Positions 19,012-28,653 of a DNA stretch of 64,000 nt are shown piece by piece. The stretch lies in the NCBI RefSeq assembly GCF_000222585.1, contig NZ_AFWE01000029.1, positions 30,162-94,161 on the forward strand. Direction: 5' to 3'. Under the pieces are notes generated by a model. It did no database searches and was not told where the DNA came from. It worked only from the letters and a program-made list of their open reading frames with translations. The DNA is from Vibrio scophthalmi LMG 19158. Its GTDB lineage: Bacteria > Pseudomonadota > Gammaproteobacteria > Enterobacterales > Vibrionaceae. The number at the start of each line of letters is the position of its first letter. The stretch's first letter is position 1. The position numbers were made by a program, and so were the translations under genes.

Positions 19012-19309
19012 CTAGGTTAGTCGCTTTTAGTTGTATCACTAAACGGGTTTTGTCTATTCAAGCTGTTGTTTTGATTGCATATGTGTTTTTGTGCACTGGC
19101 CCGAATTTATTCGTGACTGAGCTTACTCATTTACCGCACAACGAAGAGAATACCGCCGAATTAAAGGATTATGGATCACTGATGTGATGCTGCATTGATG
19201 AATTCTGTTGTTAAGTTTGTGCGTTGGTGTGCCAGTGGTGACATCAAGTAAACACGCATTACTTGGGACGGATGAACGAGCCATGACATGTGTATTTTAG
19301 GATGATTGG
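19012..19309. other. Intergenic region, divergent promoters
   Basis: About 300 bases between divergent genes. A 60-codon frame at 19005-19187 lacks a ribosome site and resembles no family. I see nothing else beyond presumed promoters. Confidence 0.4.
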
Positions 19310-21664
19310 ATGTATTTGAATAACGGAATTAAGGCGTCATTTCTACTGACCTTACTCACGCTTGTCGGCTGTGAAAAGCAAGTGACGTTTGCGCCAAAGG
19401 AAGGCGATGAAAAACGCTATTGGGTTTATACCCACACTACGCAAGACATAGCCCAAGACTACGACACCGCGATGATCAGCGAAAGCTTAGTGCACTATCG
19501 AGTTGATGAGGTCGGTGACACACTAAAACTTCATATCACGCCTGAACACTTACAGTTCTCAGCAGGCTATTCATCTTTCTCGAGTGTCGAATTATCAAGT
19601 AGTCAGCAAAAGATGGTTCCGTTCTTTCAAGATGGTTTTGATGTTTCCTATAACATGGAAACGGGAGAGCAGATCGAGTTCAAAGGCCGTAATCAAGCGA
19701 TGTGGGACGAGTTGGTTAAAAAACGTGGCGATGTCGTGCTTAACAGTTTGAAATCAACCATGAACGCACCCGGTTTATTGCAATCGCTGCCAACTAAAGT
19801 CGGTCGTCAGGTGACGCTAGATAACTTCAATGGTCGGTCAGTCACATTAACCGTGAACCAGCTGACAGAGAGCACACTGTTTGCAACAGTTTCTCTTGCG
19901 GACAAGCGTTCGGATGATAAGCAAGCGGATGACCCACAGACTCCCTCAAATTCGCACCACCAGCTTTATGGCAAATTGGAAATTGATCGTGCAACGGGAT
20001 GGTTGAATAATCTTAATCTGGTGATGAATGTTCCGGTCGATGTGTATGGTGAAACCAAAGTCACTCAAATGACAGTCGCGATGCGTTCGGAAGAGCAACC
20101 TATAGGTGCCTTTAGCGATATTTTCGCTCACGCTTATTACGACGATGAGTTGTATTGGTACGATATTGAACCCATTCCTGAGGCCATCCTTGTGAAAGGG
20201 ACAACAGTTGAAGCCGAAACCGGCAAAAACGAAGGTCTGCAAGACCAATTGACCCAAGACGACGTGATGCCTTACGAGCAAGGTATGTTTAATAAAGAAA
20301 ACTCTCGTTCTGATGGTCAAGGATTTCGCCTCGCTTTCCCTACTCAAATTCCCCCTAATCAGGTGGTCGGCTATATCGCAATGCGCGATGTGCGCGCTTA
20401 CACGAATAATGGCGATAAGATTGATCTTAAGCTTGTCACCCCCAACGCTTTGCAGTTCTTTGATGAGAACATGAATGTTAATGCCATGGTGCAGCCGATT
20501 GGTTGGAATAAAGGCGCTGAACTGAAAGAGATCAGCACATTTTCAGCCCATATTGATTACTATAAAGGGGCAATTGAATTGCACTCTTTGCCGTGGCAAG
20601 GCGGCAGCAGCCAAAGTTATCAAGTGGGCGATCTACAAGTTGCAATCAAAAAGGTGCCCGGGGCTGAGAATGAATACCGAGTGGAATATCATAATAGCGA
20701 GTACCAGTGGCTCGGTTTCACCATTGGTGGTGTTCAAGGCCAGATGGCATTTTCGCCCCCAAAAACGGGGCCAGAGTGGCTTTCTCCGGGGAGTCGTCAG
20801 TTATTCGTCCAATCAACACCGCCTGAACTGATTACTCGAACAATGAGCTTCAAATTTTCTGAAGAACCTAAAGAATTAATGTTTATTGTTCACAGTCAAA
20901 ATGAAACGCCAAGCTTTTCGCAAGAAGTCGAGTTTTTGGATAGGGAGTGGTATTTGGCCAGTGCTGAGATGCCTCCGATGACGAACAATCTGAATCGTGA
21001 ATATTATCCGCTAGAGAGTGACAACGTTGTAGAACAATGTACGTCAGCGTTCGATTTTCATGCCGATCATCGAGTGGCGACCGAATCGCTACAAAATGCG
21101 GTTGTCGCCTTACCAATGGAATGGGCGGCTTTATGCCAGTTCGATATTGTCAACGCACCCCAGGTGAATGGCAAGCCGCTAGAATGGAAACCGCAATCAG
21201 AAGTCGATAACGACTTACCGGGTGGACCTGTCACCATTGAACCAAACACAATAGCCTTCCAATTAATGACTCCAGATGGTGTACGACGTTATTTCTATGA
21301 CATGGCGATCACTACGCGCTTTACATGCGCAGGGAAAACCAAGTGGAACCAAATGTCGCCGCCTTCTAGTCCAAAACCATGGTTGATTGATATCAGTGCA
21401 ATTGAAGGATTTGATGCAAAGCAAACCGTGGCAGATTTTCTTGGGCGTTATCGAATCTTAGATCAACATGGCCAAAAACTAGTGCCGATTGATAAGCAAG
21501 GTGAGGTGCTAACAGCCAGTGATCGTTTGTTGTCTGAAATACTTTTCGCTCCGGGCTACCTAAAAATGTCAGGTTCTATATCACGGATTGAAGAAGTGAT
21601 TGTGCAAGGTGAGCCATTAGAAAAGCAATTTGTTGTTCAATTCCCACCGCTGCCAAAAGGATAA
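19310..21664 (+). CDS. Large predicted lipoprotein of unknown function
   Basis: The 784-residue protein has a lipoprotein signal: a basic/hydrophobic start (NGIKASFLLTLLTLVGC) with the lipobox LVGC and Cys at about residue 21. It is followed by EKQV, so outer-membrane sorting is likely. The rest is mixed beta-rich sequence without a family I recognise. A proline/acid-rich stretch lies around 205-220 (ADKRSDDKQADDPQTPSN). The downstream MORN-repeat gene begins 4 bases after its stop and is probably translated from the same message. The pair is therefore likely a single envelope unit. GGATGATTGG precedes the ATG. Function unknown. Confidence 0.8.
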   Translation: MYLNNGIKASFLLTLLTLVGCEKQVTFAPKEGDEKRYWVYTHTTQDIAQDYDTAMISESLVHYRVDEVGDTLKLHITPEHLQFSAGYSSFSSVELSSSQQKMVPFFQDGFDVSYNMETGEQIEFKGRNQAMWDELVKKRGDVVLNSLKSTMNAPGLLQSLPTKVGRQVTLDNFNGRSVTLTVNQLTESTLFATVSLADKRSDDKQADDPQTPSNSHHQLYGKLEIDRATGWLNNLNLVMNVPVDVYGETKVTQMTVAMRSEEQPIGAFSDIFAHAYYDDELYWYDIEPIPEAILVKGTTVEAETGKNEGLQDQLTQDDVMPYEQGMFNKENSRSDGQGFRLAFPTQIPPNQVVGYIAMRDVRAYTNNGDKIDLKLVTPNALQFFDENMNVNAMVQPIGWNKGAELKEISTFSAHIDYYKGAIELHSLPWQGGSSQSYQVGDLQVAIKKVPGAENEYRVEYHNSEYQWLGFTIGGVQGQMAFSPPKTGPEWLSPGSRQLFVQSTPPELITRTMSFKFSEEPKELMFIVHSQNETPSFSQEVEFLDREWYLASAEMPPMTNNLNREYYPLESDNVVEQCTSAFDFHADHRVATESLQNAVVALPMEWAALCQFDIVNAPQVNGKPLEWKPQSEVDNDLPGGPVTIEPNTIAFQLMTPDGVRRYFYDMAITTRFTCAGKTKWNQMSPPSSPKPWLIDISAIEGFDAKQTVADFLGRYRILDQHGQKLVPIDKQGEVLTASDRLLSEILFAPGYLKMSGSISRIEEVIVQGEPLEKQFVVQFPPLPKG

Positions 21665-21668
21665 GACG

Positions 21669-23513
21669 ATGCGCCGTATTTCACTCAGTTCTATTTATCT
21701 TATGCCTTTGATGATGATTTCTACTGTATCGGCAGCGCCGATTTGGTTGGATGAAGATTGGAACATCGTTAAATCAGAGGCTCAAGCCCGTTACTATCTC
21801 GCCGAGCCACTCACTAAGGAAGAAAGCGGTTGGCCTGTAACGGTTTATTTCCAAGGCGGAGACATCGTCAATTTTAAAGGCACACTTAATAGCGGCGATA
21901 TCTCGACCGGAAAATCAATTGGTGCTTATGAAATCTATTACGAGAACGGTCATCTTCTCTCGTCGGGTAGCCGCAATGCCAAAGGGCAATACGAAGGACT
22001 CACTAAATTCTATAACCAAGAAGGGGTGCTCACCGAAGAAGCAACATATGTTGCTGGCAAGGAAGAGGGTATCGGTCGACTGTTTTATCCTAATGGCGGT
22101 GTTGAAGAAGAATACACCATATTGGGCGGGAATCGTGTTGGTGAAGATGTTCACTATTATAAAGATGGTGGCGTGTGGCAAAAACATCGCTTTGTCGATG
22201 GAAAAGCCCATGGTCTGCAACGAACCTACCATCGTGATGGCACATTAAGGCAAGAGTCGACGTTCGTTATGGGTCGCCAACAAGGTGAGTACAAAAGTTA
22301 CTATGAAAATGGTCAAATTTCTTATCAGGTAAGCTATCAAAATGATCAGCCGACAGGTGTGGGGCGATCTTATCACGAAGATGGATTGCTTTATTTGGAG
22401 GTAACGTACGAGCAAGGCAAAAAAAATGGCCTGGAACGCTCTTGGTATGGGCAAGAGAAGCTGCGCTCTGAGCAGCATAATGTTGATGGTAAAACACACG
22501 GTGTTGCGACTCGTTATTATGAATCCGGTAATACCAAAAGTATTGAAAATTACGAGAAGGGCCGCCGTCGCGGTAAGCAGTTGGCCTTTTATGATCAGCC
22601 TAATGCAGTGGAAAGCGAAACAGAATTTGATACGCAAGGAAATAAGATCGAAGAGACGCGTTTTGATAAGCACAGCACAAAGACGTATCACTACGTTGCT
22701 CGCTATCCGAATGAGCAACTCGTTAGTGATTTAAAAAAATACCGTAACTCTATACTCATTTCACGCGAGCAAACCAACGCGAAGAAAAAATGGCAACTAA
22801 AGGAGCAATTTAACGCGGACGGTGAATTGACGCAACGTATCGAAAAAATCAATGGTAAATATCATAACGCCTATGTGTCGTTAGATATCTATAGTGACAA
22901 TATCGAAACGACGCATTATCAACATGGTGTGCGCAGTGGAGAGTATTCAGTGATTAGCCAACAAGGAAAAGTGATCGATACGGGGAGCTATTACAAAGGC
23001 AAAAAGAGTGGCGTTTGGCGACATAATTACAATGGTATAACCCGCACGGAAACGTACAATCGCAAAGGTCAACTGCATGGTGAAGTGAGTGAGGTTACTG
23101 TTAATGGCGATCGCCTGGTATGGGAGCAGTACCGAAATGGTAAGCAACATGGCCACACCGAAAACTACGCCAAAACAGGGGCTTTACTCGCAAAAGGCAA
23201 TTACCTAAATGATCAGCGTGATGGTCAATGGCAGCATCAAGAAGAGTATGAGTTTGATGTTGTGATTTGGTCAGGAAAATACCAAAAGGGTAAGAAAGTG
23301 GGTAAGTGGTTCGCTCATTCAGCTGCGGGTTATGAGCTAGGTCGGCAGCAATACGATCAACAAGGACGCAAGCAAGGCACGTTCTACACCTTCGAAGAGT
23401 ATGGCGCGCTTAAACGAATTGAGCGCTACAAAGACGATGAGCCAGTTGGAGAGTTTGAATACTACAATACTGATGGCAAATTGGGCCACAGCGCAAAATC
23501 AATCTTTTTGTAG
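21669..23513 (+). CDS. Exported MORN_2/YwqK-type repeat protein
   Basis: The 614-residue protein starts with a signal peptide (MRRISLSSIYLMPLMMISTVSAAP). AAGGATAAG lies just upstream of the ATG at 21669; the longer frame from 21630 overlaps the previous gene and is rejected. After a short N-terminal part come at least eight tandem repeats of about 23 residues between residues 80 and 290. Their pattern is YYENGxL...GxxxGxxxxY, for example YYENGHLLSSG, YPNGGVEEEY and YYENGQISYQV. A second repeat block lies at about 400-600 (RNGKQHGHTENYAKTG). These MORN_2 motifs are named after the YwqK antitoxin-like family but are generally structural beta-hairpin repeats. The partner is the lipoprotein gene just upstream. 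The specific role is unknown, probably periplasmic or surface. Confidence 0.85.
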   Translation: MRRISLSSIYLMPLMMISTVSAAPIWLDEDWNIVKSEAQARYYLAEPLTKEESGWPVTVYFQGGDIVNFKGTLNSGDISTGKSIGAYEIYYENGHLLSSGSRNAKGQYEGLTKFYNQEGVLTEEATYVAGKEEGIGRLFYPNGGVEEEYTILGGNRVGEDVHYYKDGGVWQKHRFVDGKAHGLQRTYHRDGTLRQESTFVMGRQQGEYKSYYENGQISYQVSYQNDQPTGVGRSYHEDGLLYLEVTYEQGKKNGLERSWYGQEKLRSEQHNVDGKTHGVATRYYESGNTKSIENYEKGRRRGKQLAFYDQPNAVESETEFDTQGNKIEETRFDKHSTKTYHYVARYPNEQLVSDLKKYRNSILISREQTNAKKKWQLKEQFNADGELTQRIEKINGKYHNAYVSLDIYSDNIETTHYQHGVRSGEYSVISQQGKVIDTGSYYKGKKSGVWRHNYNGITRTETYNRKGQLHGEVSEVTVNGDRLVWEQYRNGKQHGHTENYAKTGALLAKGNYLNDQRDGQWQHQEEYEFDVVIWSGKYQKGKKVGKWFAHSAAGYELGRQQYDQQGRKQGTFYTFEEYGALKRIERYKDDEPVGEFEYYNTDGKLGHSAKSIFL

Positions 23514-23571
23514 TCAACGAGAGGTAAAGGTGAGAATGGCAAGGTAAACCGTGAACGCCATTTCACCCAAT

Positions 23572-23611
23572 AAGGAGAACAGAATCGTTAAATTTCGTTC
23601 TCCTTGTTATA
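23572..23611. terminator. Probable terminator between MORN gene and DEAD-box gene
   Basis: The 9-base inverted repeat AAGGAGAAC/GTTCTCCTT has a 16-base loop. The T run is weak (TTGTTATAAT). It lies between convergent genes. Confidence 0.55.
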
Positions 23612-23653
23612 ATAAACAGAGCGCAAATCTCCGGGTTGTAATCCCAGTGTGGT

Positions 23654-24904
23654 TTAGCGCTTTGTTTTGTTACCAAACTGCTTAATGCTGGTTTTCTTCG
23701 CCGTACGACGGTTCGCTTGTTTATCTCTCGGCGCGCGCTTACTCACACCCGTTGACGGTTTATCGGTGACGGGAAAGTCGGCCAGTTCTTGCAATGGTAA
23801 TGGGCGTTTGGTCAGCTGACGAATCGCGGCCATATAGTCACTTTCACCATGACAAACAAGCGAGATCGCCAGACCTTTTTCACCCGCGCGTCCGGTGCGG
23901 CCGATGCGGTGTACATAGGTGGTTGGGTTCGTAGGTAGTTCAATGTTGATCACCACTGGCAATTGTTCGATATGAATTCCGCGCGCAAGTAAATCGGTGG
24001 CCACCAGAATCTGTGTTTTTTGCTGTTTGAATTCCGCTAAAATTGACTCTCGTTCCTGTTGGCTTTTGTTACCGTGTAACGCACTCACGGTTAAGCCAGC
24101 TTTGGTGAGTTTTTTGCACAGGGCATCGGCATTGTCTTTCGCGCCGATAAAGACCAGAGCTTGTTTCCAACCATGACGTTTAATCTGATCGATTAGCACA
24201 TTGGCTTTACTGCCTTTGTTGACTAGATAAGCAATCTCTTCAATCTCACTGACCACGCTATTGGCTTGATTGGCTTCAATCAACGCTGGTGCATTTAACA
24301 AGCTATCCATACTGGCTTTAAGTTCTGGTAGCATCGTGGCAGAAAACAGCATGGTTTGGCGTGTTGCAGGCATGAATGCAACGATCTTTTGCACATCACT
24401 CCAGAAGCCCATATCAACTAAGCGGTCCGCTTCATCCAGCACGAGAGTGTTGACATCACGAGGATCAAATTGTTTTTCAGTCAGTAAATCGAGTAGGCGA
24501 CCTGGCGTCGCGACCACAATTTCAGGGCGCAGTTGCAAAGCTTGAATTTGCACTTCCTTATCCACACCGCCACACAACACTTGGCTGCGAATCTCAAGTT
24601 TCTTCGCGACAGCCACGATAGCGTCGTTAACCTGCATAGCCAATTCACGAGTGGGTACCAAAACAATCGCCTGTGTTACTGAGCGCTGAGTTTGTACACG
24701 CTCTAAGATTGGTAAACCAAAGGCGAGTGTTTTACCACTGCCGGTTTGTGCAATGGCAAGAATGTCTTTATTGGCTAATGCCGCAGGAATGACAGAAGAT
24801 TGGATCGCAGTGGCGCTGTTAAACAGTTTCGATATTACAGCGGTAAGATCGGCACCGAGATTAAGCTTGGTAAATGGCATGGTTTGTTGCTCAGGCTGTA
24901 GCAT
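23654..24904 (-). CDS. DEAD-box ATP-dependent RNA helicase
   Basis: The 416-residue RNA helicase has all core motifs: IQSSVIPAAL (Q motif), AQTGSGKTLAFGLPI (I), VPTRELAMQV (Ia), TPGRLLD (Ib), VLDEADRLVDMGF (II, DEAD), LFSATML (III), ALVFIGAKDNADAL (IV), ILVATDLLARGIHIEQLPVVINIELP (V), and YVHRIGRTGRAGEKG (VI). The tail is basic (RAPRDKQANRRTAKKTSIKQ) and likely binds RNA. It is of the RhlE/SrmB group and acts in ribosome assembly or cold adaptation; the exact member is not determined. The ATG at 24904 and the inner ATG at 24880 (MPFTKLNLG) both lack a strong ribosome site, and the inner one fits the family start better. Monocistronic. Confidence 0.93.
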   Translation of the reverse strand: MLQPEQQTMPFTKLNLGADLTAVISKLFNSATAIQSSVIPAALANKDILAIAQTGSGKTLAFGLPILERVQTQRSVTQAIVLVPTRELAMQVNDAIVAVAKKLEIRSQVLCGGVDKEVQIQALQLRPEIVVATPGRLLDLLTEKQFDPRDVNTLVLDEADRLVDMGFWSDVQKIVAFMPATRQTMLFSATMLPELKASMDSLLNAPALIEANQANSVVSEIEEIAYLVNKGSKANVLIDQIKRHGWKQALVFIGAKDNADALCKKLTKAGLTVSALHGNKSQQERESILAEFKQQKTQILVATDLLARGIHIEQLPVVINIELPTNPTTYVHRIGRTGRAGEKGLAISLVCHGESDYMAAIRQLTKRPLPLQELADFPVTDKPSTGVSKRAPRDKQANRRTAKKTSIKQFGNKTKR

Positions 24905-25004
24905 AGAGTGATGTCGTTAAATCGTGTTGGGCGCATAGGATACCAAGCAAAACGGTGATGTACATCGTTATGTCCTGCTTGGCGTAAAAACTATGCCAAG
25001 TCAT

Positions 25005-25247
25005 CTAGCGGTTTTTCGTTGTATTAGTCACTTGTTCTTTGTTGGATTCACTTTCCTCTTTGTATCCCAAAGTACGAATATGTTGCCCGTGAATGGTGTT
25101 TTTCATTAGTTTCCACAGAGCTTCAAGAAAACGCTTGTGCAACGCATGATGACGAATATAGCGCACATGAATAAACCCATACGCCGCTGCGAAGGCAATA
25201 AGGGCCAAAATCAGTCCGTAAGTTTCGCTATTTGATAAAATATTCAT
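25005..25247 (-). CDS. Small single-helix membrane protein behind the MATE gene
   Basis: The 80-residue protein has a strong ribosome site (GAGGAG, 5 bases before the ATG). One membrane helix lies at about 10-27 (YGLILALIAFAAAYGFIHV). It is followed by a basic, His-rich stretch (RYIRHHALHKRF) and a charged Glu/Ser/Lys tail. It lies 43 bases downstream of the MATE exporter gene on the same strand, so it is probably co-transcribed. I do not recognise the family. It may be an accessory peptide of the exporter or an independent small membrane protein. Confidence 0.75.
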   Translation of the reverse strand: MNILSNSETYGLILALIAFAAAYGFIHVRYIRHHALHKRFLEALWKLMKNTIHGQHIRTLGYKEESESNKEQVTNTTKNR

Positions 25248-25290
25248 ATCACTCCTCGTTGTCTGTTGTCTGTTGTGGTTCGTTGAGAAA

Positions 25291-26709
25291 TTAATGGGCG
25301 AGGTTATTCATCCATTTTCTCGATTTAAATCGGTATAAGCAGGCCGCCCATTTTACGATGGCTTCTAAAAAGAAACTGGCAAAGACATATTCTGCGGGTA
25401 GTTTTAACCACAGCGCGCAGATAGCAGCCACCGGAATGCCAAGCACCCACTGTGAAATGAGATCTTGGTAGAGACAGAACTTAACATCACCACCGGCTCT
25501 AAGTACCCCGACCACCATTACTGTTGGGATCGAACGAACAAGTATGCCGATGCATAAGATGACGAAAAAGGCGCGGGCGAGTTCAATGGTGTCGGGCGAA
25601 AGGCCAACAAACAAGTTTAAAATAGTATCGAGATTAAAATAGAGCAGTAATGACACCAACAAAGTCGCAATAACGGCAAAGAGCGCGAAGTACATGGCTT
25701 GGTAGTAAGCACGCTGGGGATCTTGAGCGCCAAGATTATTACCGACTACAACCGCAGAGGCATTAGCGATTCCGACCAGAAGACTAAGAGAAAATGCCTC
25801 TATCGGTGAGATGATCGACAGTACGGCAAGGGCTGATGTGCCGGTTTGCGCCATAATCGCGGTATAGGCGAAGACCCCCAATGCCCAAAGAAGAAAGTTG
25901 ATCGTCGTGGGTAGGGCAATACTGAGGAAATGTCGATACTGCTGCCAATTTAATGTTTGTCGAGCAGATTGATATAAGCGCGAAAGTAGATGTTTTTTAT
26001 GTCCCAGATAGAGCGCGAGCAATATGCTTTCAAGCAGCGTGGCGAGCGTCGTGCCGATCGCTGCGCCTGTCGCGCCTAAAGCAGGTAAACCGAATAAACC
26101 AAAGATGAGCACCCAGTTAAAACTGATATTGAGTACAATCCCAATCCCGCTAAATAAGGTAATCGTTGAGGCTTGATGCATCGATCGCAAGCCTGCGGCG
26201 ACACTGACTTGATAAGCAATGAATAATAGGCTCGGGGCAGCATATAGCAAGTAATTGTGACTGACGTTAAACACATCACTTTCACGGGTGGTGAGGTGAA
26301 TGACATGATGCCCCAATACACTAACGAACACGATAGAACACAGTGCAACCAGCGTAGTAATTACCCAAGATAACTGAATGCTCTGTTTGATGCCTTGTTG
26401 GTGCTTAGCGCCAAAATGTTGTGCTGCGAGCGTTGCACCACCAATCGCCACCCCGGAGAGCAGAATGGTAAAGACGAACAAGATTCGAGTCGCGATTCCT
26501 GCACCCGCTACGTCATATTCTGATAATTGCCCAAGCATCAGCACATCGATCACCCCTTTGCTTGTCAGCATGATGGTTTGTAGGGTGATCGGCAGTGCGA
26601 CGGTGAGCAGCACGTTAAATAATTGGCGATCTAAATAGCACCACGCAGGATGCTGACGCAGGCGACTGAATACACGTGTAGCCAAGTTGGATTTGATTAA
26701 ATTATGCAT
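25291..26709 (-). CDS. MATE-family multidrug/toxin efflux transporter
   Basis: The 472-residue inner-membrane protein has 12 hydrophobic segments in two homologous halves. The first half shows the MATE pattern LTVALPITLQTIMLTSKGVIDVLMLGQL with the later GGATLAAQHFGAK. The second half shows FLSIALPTTINFLLWALGVFAYTAIMAQTGTSALAV and VGNNLGAQDPQRAYYQA. MATE proteins export cationic drugs or other toxic compounds using Na+ or H+ gradients. No strong ribosome site is seen before the ATG at 26709. The small membrane-protein gene downstream is probably in the same operon. Substrate unknown. Confidence 0.93.
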   Translation of the reverse strand: MHNLIKSNLATRVFSRLRQHPAWCYLDRQLFNVLLTVALPITLQTIMLTSKGVIDVLMLGQLSEYDVAGAGIATRILFVFTILLSGVAIGGATLAAQHFGAKHQQGIKQSIQLSWVITTLVALCSIVFVSVLGHHVIHLTTRESDVFNVSHNYLLYAAPSLLFIAYQVSVAAGLRSMHQASTITLFSGIGIVLNISFNWVLIFGLFGLPALGATGAAIGTTLATLLESILLALYLGHKKHLLSRLYQSARQTLNWQQYRHFLSIALPTTINFLLWALGVFAYTAIMAQTGTSALAVLSIISPIEAFSLSLLVGIANASAVVVGNNLGAQDPQRAYYQAMYFALFAVIATLLVSLLLYFNLDTILNLFVGLSPDTIELARAFFVILCIGILVRSIPTVMVVGVLRAGGDVKFCLYQDLISQWVLGIPVAAICALWLKLPAEYVFASFFLEAIVKWAACLYRFKSRKWMNNLAH

Positions 26710-27011
26710 GCAAGTTTAGTCAGAGAAGTGATAGTCCATTATGTAAGAATATCCGCAATAACCAAGTCGATTATGAACGGGGATTGCGTTCACAATGTTC
26801 CTCTGAAAACGTAAAAGCGAAGTGGTGCGATTTGTTGGATATTTTAATGAGATGTTTAGTTTGTATAGCTGTTCGTTTTTTATTGTTTGGTGATATGTGG
26901 TAATGCATGGTGTTAATGGTGAATTAATAATCTGACATATTTATATATATTGACTTTTTATTCTGTTTTTACGATATTTCATGCTCTACAAATATTAACG
27001 TGAAATAAGCT
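26710..27011. other. AT-rich divergent intergenic region
   Basis: About 300 bases between the divergent MATE and YfcC genes. It is rich in A and T (TATTTATATATATTGAC at 26936-26953). Promoters are expected here. I could not assign an operator. Confidence 0.4.
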
Positions 27012-28544
27012 ATGTCTCACTCTCATGCACAGCCAGCGGACTCGGCTGTAACGAAGAAATCTTGGCAAATGCCAGATACCCTTATTCTTATATTTTTTGT
27101 TGGTATCTTTGCTGCGATTCTTACTTACTTAATCCCTGCAGGTTCTTTTGAAAGCCAGCAGGTGACATACATGGTCGATGGTGCTGAAAAGACACGTACA
27201 GTTATTGACCCTAATTCATTTGTTTATGCCACTGATGCCGCGGGTGAACTGGTTTACAACACGGTAAGCCTATTTGCTTCAGGTGGTGGCATTGGTTTAA
27301 TGAACTTCCCATTTGAAGGTCTGACTTCAGGCTCTAAATGGGGCAGTGCCATTGGCGTAATTATGTTTATGCTGGTGATCGGTGGTGCGTTTGGCGTCGT
27401 AATGCGCACAGGCACGATCGATAACGGTATTTTGCGCCTGATTGATAAAACCAAAGGTAATGAATCACTATTTATCCCAGTACTATTCTTGCTGTTCTCA
27501 CTCGGTGGTGCAGTATTTGGTATGGGTGAAGAAGCGGTTGCGTTTGCGATTATCATTGCACCACTGATGGTTCGCCTAGGCTACGACGGTATCACTACCG
27601 TAATGGTCACCTACATTGCAACCCAAATTGGTTTTGCGACTTCTTGGATGAACCCATTCTCAGTGGCGATTGCTCAAGGTATCGCGGGCATTCCAGTTCT
27701 TTCTGGTATGACAGTTCGTATGGGCTTATGGGCTGGCTTTACGCTTATCGGTATCGCTTTCACTATGGCATACGCTGCACGCATCAAAGCAAACCCTGAG
27801 CTTTCTTACAGCCGTCGTACTGATGCACATTTCCGTTCTCAAGAGCTTTCTGAAACCGCCTCTCGTTGGAATATCGGGGATACCTTAGTTCTGCTTACTG
27901 TTATTGCTTCTACTGCTTGGGTGGTATGGGGCGTAGTAATGCACGCATGGTACATCCCTGAAATCGCTTCTCAGTTCTTCACGATGGGCTTTGTTGTGGC
28001 GATTATTGGTACTTTGTTCCGTCTAAACGGCATGACATTGAACGACGCTGCGGCAGCCTTTAAAGAAGGCGCAAGTATCATGCTCGCGCCAGCACTACTG
28101 GTTGGTTGTGCTAAAGGTGTATTACTGCTGCTAGGTGGTGGTTCTTCAGAGGAACCAAGCGTACTAAACTCAATCCTAAATGGTGCCGGTGGCATGCTAA
28201 GTGGATTGCCTGCAGTGGCTTCTGCTTGGTTAATGTACGTGTTCCAGTCTGTGTTCAACTTCTTTGTAACCTCGGGTTCTGGCCAAGCAGCACTAACCAT
28301 GCCACTACTATCGCCATTGTCTGATATTGCTGGCGTGACGCGTCAGGTAGCGGTATTGGCATTCCAGCTAGGTGACGGTTTTACGAACGTGATCGTACCA
28401 ACCTCAGCGCCTCTTATGGCAACACTGGGTGTATGTCGTATCGATTGGGGTGACTGGGCGAAATTCTGCTGGCGCTTTATGCTACTATTGTTCGCCATCT
28501 CTAGCGTAGTCGTGGTAGTTGCTCAGCTAATGGGCTTCTCATAA
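27012..28544 (+). CDS. YfcC-family transporter (putative basic amino acid or C4-dicarboxylate type)
   Basis: The 510-residue polytopic inner-membrane protein belongs to the YfcC/ArsB-NhaD-like group. Signature stretches are MPDTLILIFFVGIFAAILTYLIPAGSFE at the N-terminus, GAFGVVMRTGTIDNGI, and FSLGGAVFGMGEEAVAFAIIIAPLM. YIATQIGFATSWMNPFSVAIAQGIAGIP and a late SGSGQAALTMPLLSPLSDIAGVTRQV complete the set. The last is the helical-hairpin motif shared with DcuC-type carriers. The downstream gene, 109 bases on, encodes an AstE/AspA-type amidohydrolase. Together they suggest uptake and hydrolysis of an N-acylated amino acid. A terminator-like hairpin separates them, so coupling may be partial. Codon use is strongly biased, as in a well-expressed gene. 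Substrate not proven. Confidence 0.88.
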   Translation: MSHSHAQPADSAVTKKSWQMPDTLILIFFVGIFAAILTYLIPAGSFESQQVTYMVDGAEKTRTVIDPNSFVYATDAAGELVYNTVSLFASGGGIGLMNFPFEGLTSGSKWGSAIGVIMFMLVIGGAFGVVMRTGTIDNGILRLIDKTKGNESLFIPVLFLLFSLGGAVFGMGEEAVAFAIIIAPLMVRLGYDGITTVMVTYIATQIGFATSWMNPFSVAIAQGIAGIPVLSGMTVRMGLWAGFTLIGIAFTMAYAARIKANPELSYSRRTDAHFRSQELSETASRWNIGDTLVLLTVIASTAWVVWGVVMHAWYIPEIASQFFTMGFVVAIIGTLFRLNGMTLNDAAAAFKEGASIMLAPALLVGCAKGVLLLLGGGSSEEPSVLNSILNGAGGMLSGLPAVASAWLMYVFQSVFNFFVTSGSGQAALTMPLLSPLSDIAGVTRQVAVLAFQLGDGFTNVIVPTSAPLMATLGVCRIDWGDWAKFCWRFMLLLFAISSVVVVVAQLMGFS

Positions 28545-28573
28545 TAAACTCAAGCGAGTTTAGCAATTAGATT

Positions 28574-28608
28574 CGATGGCGAGATATTTATCTCGCCATT
28601 TTTTATTG
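28574..28608 (+). terminator. Hairpin between the YfcC and AstE/AspA-type genes
   Basis: The stem ATGGCGAGATA/TATCTCGCCAT with a short loop is followed by TTTTTATTG. It looks like a true terminator, leaving the downstream gene either on its own promoter or reached by readthrough. Confidence 0.85.
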
Positions 28609-28653
28609 TTTATTTCTAGATAAGTAAGCAAATATTTTGGAGAGACCATTTTA

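Noticed and set aside
21630-21668. Earlier start of the MORN-repeat gene
   Set aside because: It would overlap the end of the lipoprotein gene and displace the signal peptide; AAGGATAAG marks the ATG at 21669.
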